This document shows, piece after piece, positions 41,867-45,372 of a stretch of DNA of 45,372 nt. The notes under the pieces were generated by a model. The model was not told where the DNA came from. It did no database searches and worked only from the letters and a program-made list of their open reading frames with translations. Origin of the DNA: Gallionella sp. UBA4121 (GTDB taxonomy: Bacteria > Pseudomonadota > Gammaproteobacteria > Burkholderiales > Gallionellaceae); NCBI GenBank assembly GCA_002381565.1, contig DFWZ01000004.1:15349-60720 (forward strand), in the 5' to 3' direction. Within the stretch, counting starts at the first letter, position 1. Each line of letters begins with the position of its first letter. The position numbers were made by a program, and so were the translations under genes.

Positions 41867-43104
41867 ACGAGTCGAATCCTCCCGGTCAGCAGTTCCTGCA
41901 TCATGGCCTGCTTGAGGGCGCGGGTCTTGTCGCGCCGCTGCTCCAGCGCCGCCAGCTCCGCGTCCATGTCTGAAAGCACGGCGGCGATGGCGGTTTGTTC
42001 GGCTTTAGTGTCGGGAAGACGAACCTTATACGCGGCAAGCTGTGTTTTTCCGATTTCAAGGAAAGTGCTGCCTCCACAAAGGCTGATGAACCCCTGTTTC
42101 TGAGTTCCAAGAAGGTAGTAGAGGAAGTCCACATCTGTCGTCGCAAACGGGATGAGGTTCTTGAAGCCCTGATTTGTCGAGACCGGAACTGCGTTGATGG
42201 CGCACTCGCCGATTGTGGCCCGCGATGTCATGACGACTGAATGCGCCGGAATCATTTCAGCCGAACTCGCTTTGAGTCCAAGCTGGGTAATCATTCGCGC
42301 GGTCTCGCCAAGGTATTTGTGTCTGTTGAGCGCCGTGATGTCCGTGGGTGTGCACCAAGGAATATCCCCATCCCAGAAGCGAGGTTCTCCGGTGCTTGGC
42401 GTGCCGCCGCTGCGAATGTCAGCGAGAGCGTCCAACCGCTTCACCTCCCACTCACCGTGGAAGCCGGGGAGGCGGGTTTGGCCGGTGAGGAGTTGCTGCA
42501 TGGCGGCCTGTTTGAGGTCGCGCTTCTTGGCGATAAGCTGATCCAGCCCGCCCAGCAGCCCATCCACATCGCTCAACGCCGTGGCGATAACGCGTTGTTC
42601 GGCTCTGTCGAGCGGAAGCCCAAGCGGCATCCTGTCAACGATAGTGATGTAGATGTGCTTAATCGTTGAGCCACCAGCATCCTCCACCATTCGCTTTTGG
42701 TAGGGCGGACTTTCCAGCAGCAACTTCAAGAATTGCGGCTCAACTCGTTCATTGGGGCGAATAACCGCCACAGATTGATTGATGCAAATTGTCTCGTTGC
42801 CTACGAGTGCGAGCCTTCCCAGAGTACCGTCTTTTGTCAGCAATACGTCATTCTGTCGCGGCTTGCTCTTCGCGGTGAGAAGCGTACGGTAAGCCGTTTC
42901 GGATGTCTTTCGGGCGGTTTCAAGTTGTAGGCGTCCGTCGTTGATGTCCGCTGCTGTTATCATGAAGACGCCATCGTGGACCGTTGGCATCGGATTGGTG
43001 AATCCGTATGAGATGAACGAGAAAAATTCCGAGAGCTTTGCACATACCCACTCCTCCGGAATGACGCCGACCTCGGTCCGCTTATAGCCGGGCTTCACTT
43101 CCAT
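41863..43104 (-). CDS. hsdS: Type I restriction system specificity subunit
   Basis: The 413-residue protein has two target-recognition domains, the first from about residue 20 (WVCAKLSEFFSFISYG) and the second from about 227 (WEVKRLDALADIRSGGTPSTG), each followed by a conserved helix: LDQLIAKKRDLKQAAMQQLL and LEQRRDKTRALKQAMMQELL. These repeats pair to form the spacer that sets target geometry. The target sequence cannot be read from the protein. It overlaps hsdM by 10 bases and the DUF262 gene by 4. Confidence 0.93.
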   Translation of the reverse strand: MEVKPGYKRTEVGVIPEEWVCAKLSEFFSFISYGFTNPMPTVHDGVFMITAADINDGRLQLETARKTSETAYRTLLTAKSKPRQNDVLLTKDGTLGRLALVGNETICINQSVAVIRPNERVEPQFLKLLLESPPYQKRMVEDAGGSTIKHIYITIVDRMPLGLPLDRAEQRVIATALSDVDGLLGGLDQLIAKKRDLKQAAMQQLLTGQTRLPGFHGEWEVKRLDALADIRSGGTPSTGEPRFWDGDIPWCTPTDITALNRHKYLGETARMITQLGLKASSAEMIPAHSVVMTSRATIGECAINAVPVSTNQGFKNLIPFATTDVDFLYYLLGTQKQGFISLCGGSTFLEIGKTQLAAYKVRLPDTKAEQTAIAAVLSDMDAELAALEQRRDKTRALKQAMMQELLTGRIRLV

Positions 43105-45372
43105 ACCGCACCCATCTTTTTGAGGTGTTCATCCACGCGGGCGGAAAGCAGTACCACCTCATCGATGAGCTGTGGCAGCGGCGTGTCATAGCGTTCTGCG
43201 AGCTGGCGGATGCGCCCAGTGAGGGTTTGCGAGACGCGGTCCAGCTCGCCCTGCACGGCGGCGGCGAGGGTGTCCAGCCATTTGTCGTCCACCACCAGCG
43301 TCTTGATGTCATCCTCGGTGAGCGTGGGATATTTGGCGTCGAGTTTGGCTTCGAGGTCTTCCTGCGCGGCTTTGAGTTTGGCCTTGGCGTCAGTTTGCTG
43401 GTCGAGCAGCGCAGAGTATGCTTCGAGGGCCTGACGCTCTTCTGCATAGTCCGGGTCTTTGCCAATTTCCTTGAGCCGGGCCTTCAGGGCTTTGGCGGTG
43501 ATTTTCTGCTTCTCTCCCTCGCCTTCGATGACTTCAGCCAGCAGCCCTTCCTCGCCGCTTTGTTCCTCGCGTTTTTCATCAAGCTGCTGCTCGATGCCGG
43601 CGAGTTCGACCTCACAGGCGGCGATGGCATCGCGCTCGGCGACGAAGTAGCGGGCGATGAGAATGTCAGCAGGCACGAGGTCGGACTTGAAGCGGCGTTT
43701 GCCCTTCTTGAAGTCTTCCTTCTCGGGCCAGACGAGTTTGCCTTCCTTGTTTTTGACCTGACGGATTTCGCGGGGCAAGGCGCCCGCCTTCCACCCGGCA
43801 TCGGCGATGAGGTAACAATCGTCCTGCATGGTCTCGGCCCAGTAGTCCATGAGGTGCTGATAGACATCGTAGGCGTCGAGCAGCGGCGCGGTCTTGAAGG
43901 TGGCGAGCAGGTTCTCGGCGATGGATTCGATGAGCGGCTTGGGATGGCCGTCTTTGGCGAGGTTCTTTAGCAGCGGGACGGAGGCCGTTTGCCATTTGGT
44001 GAAGAGCTTTGTGGCAGATTCGTGAAACGCGGTGAACTCGGTATGGCGGAAGATGGCGGGCTTCACCTCAGCGATGGTGAGATTCAGCGCGGCGTAGCCG
44101 GGGCGGGTGGATTTCCCGAACACGGCGACGCGCAGGCCGGGCATGATCTTCCAGTAGCTGCCAAGCGCATCCAGATCTCGCTCGGGGATGCCGCCGCGCA
44201 GGTGGCCGTCGATGTCCTGCAAATCCTCTGGCTCGGTGCTGTCGATGTAGCGCGGGAGGTTGAGGTTGAAGTCGTTCTTCGCGTCGGCGATTTCCGCGAC
44301 CGGCACCATGCGGGCGTAGCGCGGGTCGCTTTCATCCTGCCGGGTGAAGGTGTCAACGATCTTGTGGAGGTCTTGCTCGCGCAGCCGGTTTTTTGGGCCA
44401 TCCTTCTTGAAGCCCTTGGAGGCATCAATCATGAAGATGCCTTTGCGTGCGGTGGCGTTTTCCTTGTCCAGCACAAGGATGCAGGCCGGGATGCCGGTGC
44501 CGAAAAAGAGATTGGCTGGCAGACCGATGATGGCCTTGAGGTAGCCGGAGCGGACGAGTTGCTGGCGAATGATGCCTTCCGCATTGCCCCGAAACAGGAC
44601 ACCGTGCGGGAGAATGCAGGCACCTTTGCCGGTGCTGTTCATGGAGCGGATGATGTGCAGGAGGTAGGCGTAGTCCCCCTGCTTCTTTGGCGGAACGCCC
44701 CAAGTGAAGCGCTGGTAGTTGTCGCCACTGCCACCTTCACCCAAAGTGAGGCCGGTGGACCAGGTCTTGTCCGAGAAGGGAGGATTGGCGACGACGTAGT
44801 CGTAAGTGCGAAGCTGCTCGCCGTCCTTGAACTTGGGATCAAAGAGGGTGTTTCCCGAGAGCACGTTGGCCGTCGTGAAGTCGTGCAGGATCATGTTCAT
44901 GCGGGCGAGACCGGCGGTGGTCACGTCCTTCTCCTGGCCTTCAAGGGTGATGTGTTTGCCCGCCTCGGCGGCGACTTTCAGCAGCAGCGAACCGGAGCCG
45001 CAGGTGGGGTCGTAGGCGGTAGTTTTTGCGATGGAGTTGGCCGGCGTGATACCGATGACCTTGGCCATGATGCGGCTGACTTCGGACGGGGTGTAGAACT
45101 GACCCTTGCTCTTGCCGCTCTGGCTGGCGAAGTGCCGCATGAGGTACTCATAGGCGTCGCCCAGGATGTCGTCGTTCTCGGCGCGGTTCTTCGAGAAATC
45201 GAGCGCGGGGTTCTCGAAGATGGCGATGAGATTGCCGAGCTTCTCGACCTTCTGGGCGCCATCGCCGAGCTTGTTCGAGTCGTTGAAGTCGGGGAAGTCG
45301 CTGCGGGCGAGGCGGGAGTTGGCGTCGATGAGCGGCTGGATGACCTGGGTGTTGATCTTGTCGCCGATGTCG
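43095..45372 (-). CDS. hsdM: Type I restriction system methyltransferase subunit, N-terminus off the right edge
   Basis: The frame stays open from the stop at 43095 to the right edge; the first ATG in view (45140) is internal, since the upstream codons encode family-like sequence (LANLI-type helices, then ENDDILGDAYEYLM). About 758 residues are visible. KGQFYTPSEVSRIM is followed by the SAM motif AYDPTCGSGSLLLK and the catalytic NPPF in YVVANPPFSDK, giving an N6-adenine methyltransferase. The C-terminal 250 residues form a long charged, probably coiled-coil extension, so the protein is longer than E. coli HsdM. It is the first gene of the operon within view. Confidence 0.93.
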   Translation of the reverse strand, partial: DIGDKINTQVIQPLIDANSRLARSDFPDFNDSNKLGDGAQKVEKLGNLIAIFENPALDFSKNRAENDDILGDAYEYLMRHFASQSGKSKGQFYTPSEVSRIMAKVIGITPANSIAKTTAYDPTCGSGSLLLKVAAEAGKHITLEGQEKDVTTAGLARMNMILHDFTTANVLSGNTLFDPKFKDGEQLRTYDYVVANPPFSDKTWSTGLTLGEGGSGDNYQRFTWGVPPKKQGDYAYLLHIIRSMNSTGKGACILPHGVLFRGNAEGIIRQQLVRSGYLKAIIGLPANLFFGTGIPACILVLDKENATARKGIFMIDASKGFKKDGPKNRLREQDLHKIVDTFTRQDESDPRYARMVPVAEIADAKNDFNLNLPRYIDSTEPEDLQDIDGHLRGGIPERDLDALGSYWKIMPGLRVAVFGKSTRPGYAALNLTIAEVKPAIFRHTEFTAFHESATKLFTKWQTASVPLLKNLAKDGHPKPLIESIAENLLATFKTAPLLDAYDVYQHLMDYWAETMQDDCYLIADAGWKAGALPREIRQVKNKEGKLVWPEKEDFKKGKRRFKSDLVPADILIARYFVAERDAIAACEVELAGIEQQLDEKREEQSGEEGLLAEVIEGEGEKQKITAKALKARLKEIGKDPDYAEERQALEAYSALLDQQTDAKAKLKAAQEDLEAKLDAKYPTLTEDDIKTLVVDDKWLDTLAAAVQGELDRVSQTLTGRIRQLAERYDTPLPQLIDEVVLLSARVDEHLKKMGAVWK

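Noticed and set aside
43125..43970. 281-codon forward open frame opposite hsdM
   Set aside because: Opposite a recognisable methyltransferase gene, with low-complexity Phe/Leu/Glu composition and no ribosome-binding site.

Overview
This window looks like part of a betaproteobacterial chromosome, possibly Gallionellaceae or a related Nitrosomonadales lineage. That placement is inference from gene flavour (RND metal efflux, many PAS sensors, CheB-CheR fusion) and from a Xer/dif site of the proteobacterial type; no rRNA or other marker gene is present to fix the taxonomy.

1-4.2 kb: the glycine-rich tail of a TPM-domain protein, a 140 bp MITE-like inverted-repeat element, a second TPM protein, a CBS-pair protein, then an RNA-processing group (RNase Z-like metallo-beta-lactamase, archease, RtcB RNA ligase). 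4.3-5.1 kb: a reverse-strand L,D-transpeptidase. 5.4-11.7 kb: a signalling cluster (CheB-CheR-PAS fusion, PAS-GGDEF cyclase, PAS histidine kinase, NarL-type regulator) in which the cyclase and the kinase share a duplicated sensor module. 12.1-14.6 kb: small coiled-coil protein, Hsp20, cold-shock protein, hybrid kinase. 14.6-21.1 kb: copper/silver efflux set (small Cys/His-rich protein, TolC-like, CusB-like fusion, CusA-like). 21.1-24.6 kb: alpha-glucan phosphorylase, flavin reductase-like protein, GIY-YIG-like protein, dimeric dUTPase. 24.6-26.2 kb: a decayed patch with a broken Crp/Fnr gene, an AT-rich ORFan and a tiny membrane peptide, then an EamA transporter.

27.2-34.5 kb is the most interesting part. 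A canonical-looking dif site lies at 28983-29010, and a half-degenerate dif copy lies in the same orientation at 27273-27300. The 1,710 bp between them carry three overlapping reverse-strand ORFs, one of which resembles the VC1465/XafT Xer-activation-factor family. I read this as a very small integrative element exploiting Xer (IMEX). The two element ends are in the same reading frame across the dif core, so Xer excision would fuse a 5' ORF fragment at one end to a start-less ORF at the other, recreating a 270-codon gene directly upstream of xafT. The element also carries two hairpins with the same loop and compensatory stem changes. Immediately right of dif is a compact Tn7-like module (tnsA, tnsB, tnsC, tniQ) with no cargo on the tniQ side; dif or its flank may be its target.

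34.5-45.4 kb: a divergent pair of unrecognised genes (one probably DNA-binding), then a reverse-strand type I restriction-modification operon: hsdM (running off the right edge), hsdS, a DUF262/HNH-type protein inserted between hsdS and hsdR, hsdR, and a YgjP-like metallopeptidase. The whole 24.6-45.4 kb part reads as an accessory island at or near the replication terminus. No tRNA, rRNA or CRISPR array was seen.
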